From Eublepharis macularius (Eukaryota; Chordata; Lepidosauria; Squamata; Eublepharidae): a stretch of DNA of 64,000 bases. The translations under genes were made by a program, and so were the position numbers. The notes under the pieces are model-generated. The model saw nothing but the letters and a program-made list of their open reading frames with translations, did no database searches and was not told the DNA's origin. Below, piece after piece: positions 45,417 to 55,526 of the stretch. The stretch lies in contig NC_072793.1 in NCBI RefSeq assembly GCF_028583425.1, positions 60,641,028 through 60,705,027 on the forward strand, read 5' to 3'. Within the stretch, counting starts at the first letter, position 1. Every line of letters begins with the position of its first letter.

Positions 45417-46045
45417 GCTGTTGCTAAGCAGCCATGACAGTAGTCCAGGCTTGGTTGCTGTCGGTAAAAGGAGAGTGCCCTTTCTAGGGCTGTTTGGGCC
45501 TTTGAGGGAGGACTTATTGGGGTCAGGCCCAGAAGCGACCACCAGACAACTTAGATACCACATAACCTGCATGACTCACCCAGACCCAACTGCTTGCTAC
45601 CGCCCAACAGCATCCCTTCCAACCCTGAAAGCCAGTGTGGTGAAATGGTTAGAGTTTCAGAGCAGGATGTGGGACAGCCAGGTTGGAATCACCGCTCTGT
45701 TGTGGAAGTTCACTGGGTAACTGATACAGTCACCTATTCCCAGCCTAACCTAACTCTCAGGGTTATTGTGAGGATAATGTGAAGGCCAGGAGTTTGATGA
45801 AACCTTCTTTAGGTCCCCACTGGGGAGAAAGGCAGTATATAAATGAAGTAAATTAATAAATATAGATTAAGAGGGGGGACAGGTAACAGCCAAGTCGTTT
45901 AGTGGGTTTGAAGGAGAGAAGGATATAGGGATAGGTGAGCTTACGGAGACTGTCAGAAGAAGGAAAAGAGGAAATAATGTGGGGAAGGGGATACAGAGAA
46001 AAGTGAAGTACCCCGACAAGTCCTTGCAGACTCTCCACCATACTA
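45417..46045 (+). repeat. Composite repeat, copy B (contains a SINE)
   Basis: Co-linear with 12640-13240 over its whole length: GGCTGTTGCTAAGCAG-like start, TTTCTAGGGCTGTTTGGGCC, TTTGAGGGAGGAC, ATGACTCACCCAG, the SINE, then GAAGGAGAGAAGG and TGTGGGGAAGGGGATACAG. The two copies are diverged, so both are old. Confidence 0.7.
45631..45862 (+). mobile_element. tRNA-derived SINE (Sauria-type), good copy
   Basis: It begins GCCAGTGTGGTGAAATGGTT (A-box region), has GGTTGGAATCACCGC (B-box region), CCTAACTCTCAGGGTTATTG, AGGTCCCCACTGGGGAGAAA, then TATATAAATGAAGTAAATTA. This is the clearest example of the family in the window. RNA polymerase III would transcribe it from the internal boxes; mobilisation depends on a LINE in trans. 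Confidence 0.87.
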
Positions 46046-46100
46046 CAGCCTGGCTCACCCAGCACCACTCAACTGGGCCACAGTGGAGAGGCTGCCAGGG

Positions 46101-46318
46101 TAGGGTTGCCAGCCTTCAGGTGGTGGCTGGAGATCTCCTGGAATTACAACTCATCTCCAGGCAACAAAGCTCAGTTCCCCTGGATAAAATGGCTGCCTTG
46201 GAAGGTAGACTCTATGGTATTATACCCAGCTGAGGTACCTCCCCTCCCCAAACCATACCCTCTCCGAGCTTCATCCCCCAAATCTGTAGGAATTTCTAAC
46301 CTAAAGTAGGCAACCCTA
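46101..46318. mobile_element. Short DNA-transposon-like repeat (TAGGGTTGCC ends)
   Basis: The ends TAGGGTTGCC and GGCAACCCTA are perfect 10-base inverted repeats. The body (GGTGGCTGGAGATCTCCTGG, CTCATCTCCAGGCAACAAAG) is a phrase I recognise as very abundant in squamates. Flanking octamers TGCCAGGG and CTCCTGGG agree at 5 of 8, which is not decisive. It abuts the 3' end of the CR1 insertion. Confidence 0.7.
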
Positions 46319-46330
46319 CTCCTGGGTGTG

Positions 46331-47783
46331 AACATAAGCAACATAAGCATAAGAACATAAGCAAAGCCATGTTGGATCAGGCCAGTGGCCCATCCAGTCC
46401 AACATTCTGTCACACACAGTGGCTAGAAATCCAGTGCCATCTAAAGGACTGTCAGTGAGGCCAGGACACCAGAAGCCCTCCCACTGCCTTCCTTCCAGCA
46501 CCAAGACACAGAGCACCACCTCCCCACAAAGAGAATACCATCTATCTCCTGTGGCTAATAGCCACTGATGGACCTCTGCTCCATATATTTGTCCAGTCCC
46601 CTCTTGAAGCTGGCAATGCTTGTAGCTGCCACCACCTCCTGTGGCAACGAATTCCATGTGTTTATCACCCTTTGTGTAAAGTAGTATTTTCTTCTATCTG
46701 TTCTAACCCGACTGCTCAATAATTTCATAGAGTGCCCACGAGTTCTTGTATTGTGAGAAAGGGAGAAAAACACATCTTTCTCGACCTTCTCTAACCCATG
46801 CATTATCTTGTAAACCTCTATCATGTCTCCCCTCAGTCGTCTTTTCTCCAGGCTAAAGAGCCCCAAGCGCCTCAATCTTTCCTCATAGGGAAAGTGTTCC
46901 AACCCTTTAATCATTTTAGTTGCCCTTCTCTGTACTTTTTCCAGTGCTATGATATCTTTTTTAAGGTGTGGCGACCAGAACTGTACACAGTACTCCAAAT
47001 GAGGCCTCACCATCGATTTATACAGAGGCATTATGATACCGGCTGATTTGTTTTCAATCCCTTTCCTAATAACCCCTAGCATAGCATTAGCTTTTTTTAT
47101 GGCAGTCGCACACTGTGCTGACGTTTTTAGTGAGTTATCTATCATGACTCCAAGATCTCTCTCTTGGTCAGTCTCCGCCAGTTCAGACCCCATCAACTTG
47201 TATTTATATTTTGGATTTTTGGTTCCAATGTGCATTACTTTGCACTTGGCTACATTGAACCTCATTTGCCACATGGATGCCCACTCTTCTAGCCTCGACA
47301 GATCCCTTTGGAGTGCCTCACAATCCTCTCTGGCTTTCACCACCCTGAACAATTTCGTGTCATCTGCAAATTTAGCCACTTCACTGCTTAATCCCAATTC
47401 CAAATCATTAATAAACAAGTTAAAAAGCATTGGACCCAATACCGACCCCTGTGGCACCCCACTGCTCACCATCCTCCACTGTGAGAAGTGCCCGTTTATG
47501 CTCACTCTCTGTTTCCTATTAATTAGCCAGTTTTCGATCCACAAGAGGACTTGGCCCTTTATCCCATAGCTACTGAGCTTACTTAGGAGCCTTTGATGAG
47601 GAACTTTGTCAAAAGCTTTCTGGAAGTCAAGATAAACAATATCTATCGGGTCTCCCTTGTCCACTTGTTTGTTCACTCCCTCAAAGAACTCTAACAGATT
47701 GGTGAGACAAGATCTTCCCTTACAGAACCCATGCTGAGTTTTCCTCATCAGCTTTTGGTCATCAATGTGCCCACCCAGTGTGC
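46331..47783 (-). mobile_element. CR1-type LINE, 5'-truncated, with open RT frame
   Basis: On the minus strand the element runs from the reverse transcriptase to a stop at 46555, then about 220 bases of 3' UTR (GGCCTGATCCAACATGGCTT region) and a terminal TTATGCTTATGTTGCTTATG repeat. The octamer-type 3' repeat instead of poly-A is typical of CR1. The 5' side stops near codon IDDQKLM; sequence beyond 47783 is unrelated, so it is 5'-truncated. It is far less diverged than the CR1 at 34600. Confidence 0.88.
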
Positions 47784-47853
47784 TCCCAGGGTGGCACAAA
47801 AACATCACACCCAGTAGTGATTTCATCGCACTGCCCTGGGAGTTGGGACCCAA
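46555..47853 (-). CDS. CR1 ORF2 reverse transcriptase, C-terminal fragment, uninterrupted
   Basis: This 432-residue frame has no stop or frameshift. From about residue 30 it is a CR1 reverse transcriptase: QHGFCKGRSCLTNLLEFF at 40-57, motif A YLDFQKAFDKV with the catalytic aspartate at 76, motif B SGVPQGSVLGP at 131-141, motif C FADD at 162-165, and a C-terminal stretch IASFKRGLDKYMEQ before the stop. The first 29 or so residues come from flanking DNA, so the annotated methionine is accidental. The endonuclease and the N-terminal palm/fingers are missing, so it cannot retrotranspose itself. The enzyme would copy element RNA at a nicked chromosomal target. An intact frame in such a fragment implies recent insertion. 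Confidence 0.85.
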   Translation of the reverse strand: MGPNSQGSAMKSLLGVMFLCHPGSTLGGHIDDQKLMRKTQHGFCKGRSCLTNLLEFFEGVNKQVDKGDPIDIVYLDFQKAFDKVPHQRLLSKLSSYGIKGQVLLWIENWLINRKQRVSINGHFSQWRMVSSGVPQGSVLGPMLFNLFINDLELGLSSEVAKFADDTKLFRVVKAREDCEALQRDLSRLEEWASMWQMRFNVAKCKVMHIGTKNPKYKYKLMGSELAETDQERDLGVMIDNSLKTSAQCATAIKKANAMLGVIRKGIENKSAGIIMPLYKSMVRPHLEYCVQFWSPHLKKDIIALEKVQRRATKMIKGLEHFPYEERLRRLGLFSLEKRRLRGDMIEVYKIMHGLEKVEKDVFFSLSHNTRTRGHSMKLLSSRVRTDRRKYYFTQRVINTWNSLPQEVVAATSIASFKRGLDKYMEQRSISGY

Positions 47854-48716
47854 ATCAGTCTGCTGTGAAATGTGGGAGCAATCCCAGGCCCTGCATGATA
47901 TTACTTCTCAGATGTGACATCATCATGCTGTCCTGGGACAGAACGGTCAGTGCATAAGGGTAGTTGTGAGGTAAAAAAGGGATCTTTTTTCTTAAACAAA
48001 AATAGAATTTATTTATAAGTACATAAGCATGATAGTTGCGGAGTTTTGATAAGGGTATTGGTTTCAGATTAGTTTTTAAGATTGGTAATTTCAAAAATAA
48101 TTATATCTTCTTGAAGGTATATTCACAGACACAGTCACACAGACTAACTCTCCACACAGATCTTCACTAACAAAATAAACTCTCATCTCATCCACATAGA
48201 TGTAAATTTCAACACTTTCAACACTGCTTGCCTGACCTAGATAGATTAATCTCTGTCTCAGAGACAAGCTAGAAGTGACTTCTTTCACTTGGAGAACACT
48301 TGATTGTTCTTGCAAGTTTACCTAGGAAGTGGAGACTCCTTCCCCTCTGAGAGAATCGCTGACTGAAGAGCCAGAGAGAGCTGGCAGCAGCAGAAGCTTT
48401 TTGCAAATTGTTCCTCCAGTCACAAGCCAGCTGGACATGAGGGCCCCCAAAGATTGTTTGGGGGCGGGCAGCTGCTACTCTCTCCCAGGGAGTCCTGTGG
48501 GCTGCCTGCTCCAGGGGAGCTGCTCTGGAGAAAGCCACTGCGTTGGTGAAGCTCCAGCTGCAGCGACAGCAGAGGAATCTGCTGCTGCTGCTGCTCTAAC
48601 AAGCCCTCACTCCAATTTTTCTCCAGCTCAGGAACAGGGGAAGAGCATGTTCCTGACCATATTCCATTCCTGAGAGTCAGGGAATTCTCCTGAACAGCAA
48701 GGGGACAAAGCAAGGG
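47784..48716. other. Unannotated spacer
   Basis: TAGTGATTTCATCGCACTGC and CAGATGTGACATCATCATGC near 47815-47930 recall the GATGTCAC-type repeats at 30762 and 53140. The rest, including a GCT-rich stretch near 48560-48600, matches nothing I know. Confidence 0.4.
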
Positions 48717-48724
48717 GTCTATAG

Positions 48725-49699
48725 TAGAGGTGAGCTCAAACCGAAAAATGGACCAAAATTTGACACAAACCAGCCCAGTTCAGCATTCACGAACAGGCGG
48801 ATCGTGGGATGCGCATTTTTCCTGGATGTGACAACTTTGGGGCTGGTCCGTCAATCCATGAAACCAGACATCCTGGTGCCGAGCAAACAATTCCCTAGGC
48901 AATGTAAGGGAGTTGCCTGCAGACCATCTGCTGCCTTTCGAACACATCAATCTTAGACCTGAAAACCTTGATAGGCAGCTCTGGCTGACAACCAGAGAGC
49001 TCCCATTATTGTCTATGAGAGCAAGCAGTATATATAGCACCCCGCGCTGAGCTGCGGTTTCACTTTCCAGCTGGTTACTGAGGGAGGAACTGCTTGTTGA
49101 GGGAATTTTTTTGGAATGCACCAGAGGGAGACTTGGGGCGTGTGCTGCAGCAAGGCTCTGGGAGCAAGCTTATTGGGTTTCCTCAGCTGAGGGCTCACTT
49201 TTCTGTTTAATATTTTTTTAATTTCATTTCTTATTTGCTTGTGGGGTGGTGGGCTAGCCTAGGGCTCTGCCCCAACCCAGTCTCAGAGCAGCAGTAAGGC
49301 TCTGGGTGCAAGCTTATTGGGCTCCTTGAAGTCTTACTCTTCTGTCTCATTCCCCCCCTTTCAGTTCTTATTTGAATGTGGAGTGTTGGGCTAGCCTAAG
49401 GCTCTTCCAGTTGCTGCAAGCCAATGCAAGCCAATTGGAATTTGTGGCTCCTACTCTATCTACTGGAAGTTTCCTGGGGGTGGCCGCTTTGGGGGTCTGT
49501 AACTCGAACCTCCGAAATGCAATCTTGGCCGAACTTGGAGTTTGGCATCTCTGAGTGTGAAGGGGGTGGTCCTAGGGTCCCCGGAAGTGACAGACCATGG
49601 ATTGATGAACTGGTCCGTGAACAGGGGCAGCTCTGTGAAAGTTTGTGCTCCGTAAAATGCAACAAACCACGGTTTTTTCCCAGTCTGTGCCCATGTCTA
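48725..49699. mobile_element. hAT-type element related to the TAGACATGGGCACGAAC family
   Basis: The left end TAGAGGTGAGCTCAAACC faces the right end GTGCCCATGTCTA. Flanking octamers GTCTATAG (48717-48724) and GTCTACAG (49700-49707) match at 7 of 8. The right end is almost the same as in the 1623-2879 copy. An internal direct duplication (GGCTCTGGG.GCAAGCTTATTGGG at about 49154 and 49298; GGGCTAGCCTA near 49252 and 49389) spans about 140 bases. No transposase. Confidence 0.8.
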
Positions 49700-49947
49700 G
49701 TCTACAGTAGTTGGGAGAAATCAATACATTGTGCTCCAAATGATGACTATATTTTCTGTGGTTCTTTGTATCCCTGGATAGTCCTCAGCATGGTCATAGC
49801 AACGCATAAGGGCCCAAAGCCTGAGCTTTGCTACTGTGGTGGTTTCCAATGCATCCTTACCCTGGAAAATGTGAACACTGAAGAGAACTCCCAGAAACAC
49901 CTCCAAGCCAAATAGATCCATTTTTGATCTGCATGTACTCTGGTCAG

Positions 49948-50210
49948 GTTGCCAGGTCCCCCGGAGCCCTAACTGGAGGATGAGAGGGTTGGGGGGAGGG
50001 GTGCACAGAGGGAACTTACTCCAGAGGACTTCCTTGTCGTGATGGGAATAATGTCATTCCTGTTGTGACAAGGAAGTCCTCCAGAGTGCGCAGGAACTCT
50101 CTGGAGCTCCCAGGCTTGTTCTCTGTACTTTCCCCCTGCCCTTGCCAGCCAGGTAAAAGAAGGTGGTGGAAGAGGCTGGAAGCAAAGGATCCCCCACCCC
50201 ACCAGGGGAA
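49948..50210. repeat. DNA-transposon remnant (GGTTGCCAGG start)
   Basis: GGTTGCCAGGTCCCC opens a block containing the inverted pair GAGGACTTCCTTGTCGTGATGG and CCTGTTGTGACAAGGAAGTCCTC. This resembles other GGTTGCCA-type repeats in the window, but no right terminal repeat is seen. Confidence 0.45.
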
Positions 50211-50364
50211 TGGGATCTCTATATTCTGGATAAGCATCAGTGTGATTTACCTGAGATTTGTACCTGAGGAAGTGGATACCAAAAACCTAGCATCCAAATC
50301 TACTGAGGAGGACTATAAAAACTGATATGTAATTTCTTCCCCTTTTAGGGACAAACTAGATGTG

Positions 50365-50745
50365 ACTAGACTTACCAGTCCCCCAGTGAAGGAAGGGAAA
50401 TCCCTCCCCAGGCTCCCTACCACCTCTCATCCAGCTGGTGGGGGGAGGTGCAGGAATGTGGGGGGGGGGGCAAAGTGCGCTCCAGAGTGCTCCCACATCA
50501 TCCTGGGAATGATATCATTCCAGCTGTGACATGGAAGTGATGGGTCGTGCAGGGAGTCAATTGAGTAAAAATCAGCCCCCGATTTAGTGTTTGGGGTCAA
50601 TTTAGTGTTTGGGGGTCATTCCTGGCATGATGTTGGGCACTCTGGAGTACACACATGCTGTGCACATGAGCTAAGTGCCCCCTATCTGACTCCTCTCCAT
50701 GAAACCCCATCCCCTGCTTTTATCTCCAGGGGACCTGGCAACCCT
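50365..50745. repeat. DNA-transposon remnant (CTGGCAACCCTA end)
   Basis: It ends GGGGACCTGGCAACCCTA, the right terminus of the TAGGGTTGCC group, and starts near ACTTACCAGTCCCCCAGTG. TTTAGTGTTTGGGGTCAA is locally duplicated near 50583 and 50600. Boundaries are estimates. Confidence 0.5.
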
Positions 50746-50794
50746 AGATGTAACAGCTTCTTCATGTCCAACCCAAGCATATTGCCACTATTTT

Positions 50795-51042
50795 AAATAA
50801 CAACAACATTTGATTTATATACCACCTTTCAGGACAACTTCACACCCACTCAAAGCGGTTTACAAAGTGTGTTATTATTATCCCCACAATGATCACCCTG
50901 TGATGTGGGTGGGGCTGAGAGAGCTCCAAGAAGCTGAGACTGACCCATGGTCACCCACTTGGCTTCAAGAGGAGGAGTGGGGAATCAAACCTGGCTGTCC
51001 AGATTAGAGTCCTGCCACTCTTAATCACTACACCAAACTGGC
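50795..51042 (-). mobile_element. Full-length tRNA-derived SINE, ACAACATT-tail subtype
   Basis: On the minus strand the head is GCCAGTTTGGTGTAGTGATT (A box), then GACTCTAATCTGGACAGCC and GGTTTGATTCCCCACTCC (B box), a body with GGGTGACCATGGGTCAGTCT, and a tail GTATATAAATCAAATGTTGT ending in TTATTT. About 248 bases, head to tail. It is the best copy of this subtype here; a second is at 26098-26330. Confidence 0.88.
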
Positions 51043-52260
51043 CTAAAATGGGTAATTAAAAGATTCTGCAAAGGCCTGCAGCACAGCAGGACCAAGCACT
51101 TTTGTTCCCCCATACACCTTTTCAAGTGTTGTGTTGTACATGAGGAAGCCACGACGTCTAGTTTGGCCCTTAGATATTGTCCCATCCCTCCTTTATCATT
51201 TTCAGTATTCATTGAAAACTATGAAATCCTGTTTTAGACAAAGGTCGCTGTTGTAGCATAACTTTTTTTGACACTAAGGTCTTATACACACTGATCCATC
51301 CAAATAATTTTTTCTGTAGCAGTGTAAGACTAATCAGAGATTCTACCTGTGATACATCATATTGCAGACTTCACCAGCAGTTCTAATCATGAGACTTTTC
51401 CAAGAGGAAAAGCAGAAGGGAATACACAACAATCACAACAGGCTCGCTACTTTATGAGGGAGAACATTAAAAGTATAAGTTTAAATTTTTTTTTACAATT
51501 TTTAGGTTTGTTTTAGAATAAGGTATCCAACACTGCTAAAATCAATACCTAGGTGGGGGTGGGGATGTATATCAGACCAGGTCAAAGGCTTATGTCAATT
51601 TGGGACATGACGCAAAGAGATGCAAGGAGATGATGCGAGAGGTTTGAGATTTCAAGATAGGGTTACAGGGACCTTCCTTATTGGCATGTGAACATTTTAA
51701 TAGCTGCAGTAAATTATTTTCAAATCTTTCAGAATAAAATGGATCCTGACTCTTAATGAGGAAACCTCTGTAAACACTTGGCTCCATGTGATGGAAATAT
51801 TTCTCCAGATGTAAGGCAATTGTTTGTGGAATTTGAAAGAGCTGCAATTCCCACAAGCAAGTTAACTATTGGAACTATTTCTGGGAAATGTTGCTTCCTC
51901 ATGATCATACTCCTGGGTTTCTTTCTGATGACAGGTTTATGAGGTACTGACAACAACCAGGAGGTATATGTGCAGTCTTTACAACTGAATACAGCTCTGA
52001 CATCACTTCTTCTATGGCATGTATCCTAGGGCCATGATAACTATCAGCACATGTACATCTGCATAGGCCTGTACCACAACTACCTTTCTTCTTTCCAATC
52101 CTAGAGGCTACTCTAGAGATATTTGTAGATCTGTCAAGATATCTAGCCAGTTTCTCTATTTTTCTTCTACAGAATACATTCATTTTGAATTATCATCCAA
52201 GAATTCACAGGCAGGTATAATCCTCCATGAGCATGGTAAAAGAATATTTAACAACGAAGG
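51043..52260. other. Unannotated spacer
   Basis: AT-rich with no recognised gene or element. Confidence 0.5.
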
Positions 52261-52265
52261 CAAAT

Positions 52266-52876
52266 TGTCGTGGGCTCTGAGTCCTCAGAGGATGAAGACC
52301 TCAGGGAGGACGACAGGAGTGGGGATATTCCAAGCCCCTCCAGAGTCAGCCGCTTGGAAGACCAACAGGGAGTGGAGCAGCAGGAACCCTTGCCAGAGCA
52401 GGCTGAGGAATCCAGGGCAGACTCAGGGACAGAGGCTGTTCCCTTACCTGCACCAGCAGTTGAGACCAGGGCAACTTCCCCACCAAGCTCCCCTGAGCCT
52501 GATAGGCAGCACAGAGTGAGGCAGTGTCTTGCTGCACAGGAAAGGAGGCGAAGTGCAAGGCTTCAGGCACTCAAACAGTGGCGTAATGACCTTGAGTCTT
52601 AACAGGATGCAGCACTGCCCTGGAGGTGAGAGCTCTTAAGCCAGGACGCCCTTTCCCTCGTTGCAGAAGCACCTGTGCACAGACCCGCCCGGCTCTACTG
52701 AGACCTAGCTCCGCTCTGACTGCTTTCTTGGCTCTGACCTTTGAATTCGGCTCCCTGGACTACGCTCCCTGTTTGCTCCCCTGTCGGCTTGGTTGAACGC
52801 TGGACTTTTAGAGAAGCTCGTGGCAGACTCCCTGCCTGCATTCCAGCACACAAATAAATGCACTATTGTATTATCA
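52266..52876 (+). mobile_element. Probable solo LTR
   Basis: The block begins TGTCGTGGGCTCTGAG, ends TTGTATTATCA, and has AATAAA at 52853-52858 near its end, as in an LTR. It is much richer in GC than the flanks and has sharp edges. The flanks CAAAT and CAAT are nearly a short target duplication. CTCCCTGGACTACGCTCCCT and TGTTTGCTCCCC phrases near 52750-52780 are ones I associate with squamate LTR elements. No gag, protease or polymerase is seen nearby. The alternative is the 3' end of another retroelement. Confidence 0.45.
52270..52602 (+). CDS. Acidic, proline-rich open frame inside the LTR-like block
   Basis: The frame is open from about 52252 to the stop at 52602; translation from the GTG at 52270 gives 110 residues. 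The first part is acidic (ESSEDEDLREDD), the middle is rich in Pro, Glu and Ser, and the C-terminus is basic (QERRRSARLQALKQWRN). There is no ATG near the start and no known fold. It could be the tail of a retroelement protein or simply a stop-poor GC-rich stretch. I cannot assign a function. Confidence 0.25.
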   Translation: MGSESSEDEDLREDDRSGDIPSPSRVSRLEDQQGVEQQEPLPEQAEESRADSGTEAVPLPAPAVETRATSPPSSPEPDRQHRVRQCLAAQERRRSARLQALKQWRNDLES

Positions 52877-53139
52877 CAATGCGATTAATTACTGGCAACC
52901 CAAACAAAAAGTTATCTGAATTATAGACAAAACAGACTCAAAGAGAAAACTAACCAAGAGGAATGATATATAGAGATATAAATATTAATATAAATTTTTA
53001 GTATTTAATTTCAAATCACCTAATATTCTTAAAGTGCAAGTGCCTAAAGGTGCTCAAGAGGTAAACCAATACAAAAGTTCAAGCAGTTAATCAAAATACA
53101 ATAGTCACATTCATAACCCTCAATAAAATATAGTATGCC

Positions 53140-53495
53140 AGCAGGAGAAGGGGGAGCTAGGAACTTACCAAAGGGGGCACGATCTTTGTCCCAACATGAT
53201 GACACAACTTGCAGCAGACCTGGAAGTGACATCACTGCGCTAGGGACAATGCTCTAGCATTCACCCAAAATTCTATGGAAACCATAGTTTCAGGATGAGT
53301 GCTAGCGCGTTGCCCCCAACATGATGACATCACTTCCAGGTTGTGCCAGAAGTTATGGTGTTATGTGAGGTTGATGATTACATCCTCCTATTTGGCTGAC
53401 AGTTTCCTCCCATTGCCCAGCTGAGTGGCAACAGGTAGCGGAGGCCCACTGTGGGAAATCTCCCGCTATTAGTAGGTAAATGGGAACCCTACTGA
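53140..53495 (-). repeat. DNA-transposon remnant, minus orientation
   Basis: It ends GGGAACCCTA on the plus strand, like the TAGGGTTGCC group. The body contains GAAGTGACATCACTGCGCTA and, inverted, TAGCGCGTTG...GATGACATCACTTCC, giving a foldback core. Edges are approximate. Confidence 0.45.
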
Positions 53496-53592
53496 TCTGA
53501 CATAAATTAATCTTACAATGCTCTTTGGTGTCACACTGATCTGGTCCTGCAACTGAGATCCTGATTAATGGGGGAGACCTCAATGAAATTCA

Positions 53593-53941
53593 CATTTTAC
53601 GTGTAACCGCACTCACCTTCAAAATGGTTGCGGGGGGGGGGGGGGTGGACTCATGAACACACAGAGGGAGGAGAGGCTTCATCAGTCTCAACCTTGTGGG
53701 CTTTTGCAGATAAGCCAGAGGTGGTGGTCTGTTTGTCTTATTGCCAGAAAGACATGTCTCCTGGGCAGACACATGAAAAAGGCAATACCGCCTATCCCTC
53801 CATGGATCTTTTGTATCTGCAAAAGCACATTGGGTAGAAAACAGGGACTGACAAAGCTTCTAATTCCTCTGTGTGTATGCTCATAAGCCTATTTCCCTCC
53901 CTTAAACCATTTCAAAGATGAGGGTGGTCACACGTAAAATG
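53593..53941. mobile_element. MITE with CATTTTACGTGT ends
   Basis: CATTTTACGTGTAACC at the left and GGTCACACGTAAAATG at the right are inverted repeats. CACTCACCTTCAAAATGG pairs with CCATTTCAAAGATGAGGGTG. Flanking octamers GAAATTCA and TGAGTTCA agree at 5 of 8. A poly-G run sits at 53630-53646. Superfamily not certain; hAT is possible. Confidence 0.65.
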
Positions 53942-55526
53942 TGAGTTCAGTTGGAGTTTCCCCCCATTAAACTTGTAATCAAGCCTTCAGTAACAGAGCC
54001 CCTGACAGCCACTGACTTAGCTACTCTGATATCACAGTAGTATTAATGTGCCCTGGTGCCTTGGCCCCTGCAGCCAAGTGCTTTGAGCGTTCCTTGGAGA
54101 CTTGAATCAGAAACCCAAGATCTAACATTCTATTGAAACTATTGGCCAGTATGATTTGGGCCTTCAAATAATCATTTGTGGTTGTATTTCAGCTCAGAGG
54201 TCTCAGAGCCTTTTGCTGGAGATGCTCAGAAGGTGGGATGAAATTAGCCAGGGAGAGAAAATGGTGCAACTTATTTTATGAATATCAGACTCTGTGGGCA
54301 TCCAACTAACTGAATAATAGATAGACATACACTTGGAATGCAGTCTACTACTGTAGCACATGAAAGCTAACTTTGCTTCTACCATTTGGGAAATTGTTAC
54401 TCTGCTACATGATGCTGCTGCAGGAACGAACTAAAACAGCTGAACAACTGATATGGTTTAAGCAACTAGATACCAGACTTCATAAAGGTGCCTTCACTCT
54501 CCTCTTTATGCATTAACGTATTTCAAAATTCTCTTAGAGATGCATCAGCTAACAAAATACACTGCAAGGCATACATTTATACTGCTACTTTTTAAGAAAG
54601 GTGCACAATTGAATATCTAAAAATTAAGTCAACACCTGTCCAAGCAAATATTATTAAAACAGATGGGGGGAGTTATTAGAAGGCACTAGTTTTAAATTGG
54701 GTACTTATTTCACTTTGCTGTCTTGTGAACAGATGATATCAAGAAATTTACAAGTGTTCCATGATAAACATCAACCATTATAGAACACTTAGAAAAACAA
54801 CTATAGCCCAATCTGAAGGCGTGTCCACACTAATACTCTTGTTATATTATACTTCCTTTCAATTATCATTCTTCCTGTCTTTGAATAAGACTTTGTGTGT
54901 TTCCCATAATACCTTCAAATCTTCACACGCACATTCACAGGTCTAAATTAAGTTTCCTTTGCTGCAAGCGCTTAAAATTGGAGAGTTGCTGAAATATTGA
55001 GTGCACTGCTGACATGCGGCAGAACTGCTGCTGATAGCTTTGCCTGAGTTATGATAAATTAGTTGAATGGAAGAATTACTGCATGCTGCATTACTACCTG
55101 AACTCTAGTCCTGAGCTGAAATCACCACTATGGGAATAGCTCTTCTTTCTCAGCATCTTTGCTTGGGACATTAGATCATTGCTGAGCACCTGACTACATT
55201 TGGGGCCAGTTCTCCAGCCAAGCCATCTAAATGACTGCTTGATACGGCGTAGTCAGGATGGGCTTTCTTCTGGCCATAGGTGGTGCACGAGGTGATGGGC
55301 AGTGTTGCAAGAGACAATGCGTGTAGTTTGTTGGGGTGATAAAATAGTTTGAACCAGCCCTTACCCTATATGCCAGCCTAACTACAATTTAACAGGAGCA
55401 ATTCTTTCAACTTGGAGGTCACCCTAGAAGTGGACTAGATAGGACATCAAGCAGCAACTGCACCTCAAAGGAATGCTGAGTAGCATTCAGTCCGAGGTTT
55501 CTATCACATATCAGGTGAGCAAGAAG
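53942..55526. other. Unannotated spacer
   Basis: AT-rich, nothing recognised. Confidence 0.5.

Noticed and set aside
45631..45862. Possible tRNA gene
   Set aside because: Same reason: the tRNA-like head is part of a repeated SINE with a tail ending in TAAATTAATAAATA.
48269..48713. Overlapping frames of about 90-115 codons with Gln/Ala-rich stretches
   Set aside because: The composition comes from a GCT/GCAG-rich stretch; frames are open on both strands and no domain is recognised.
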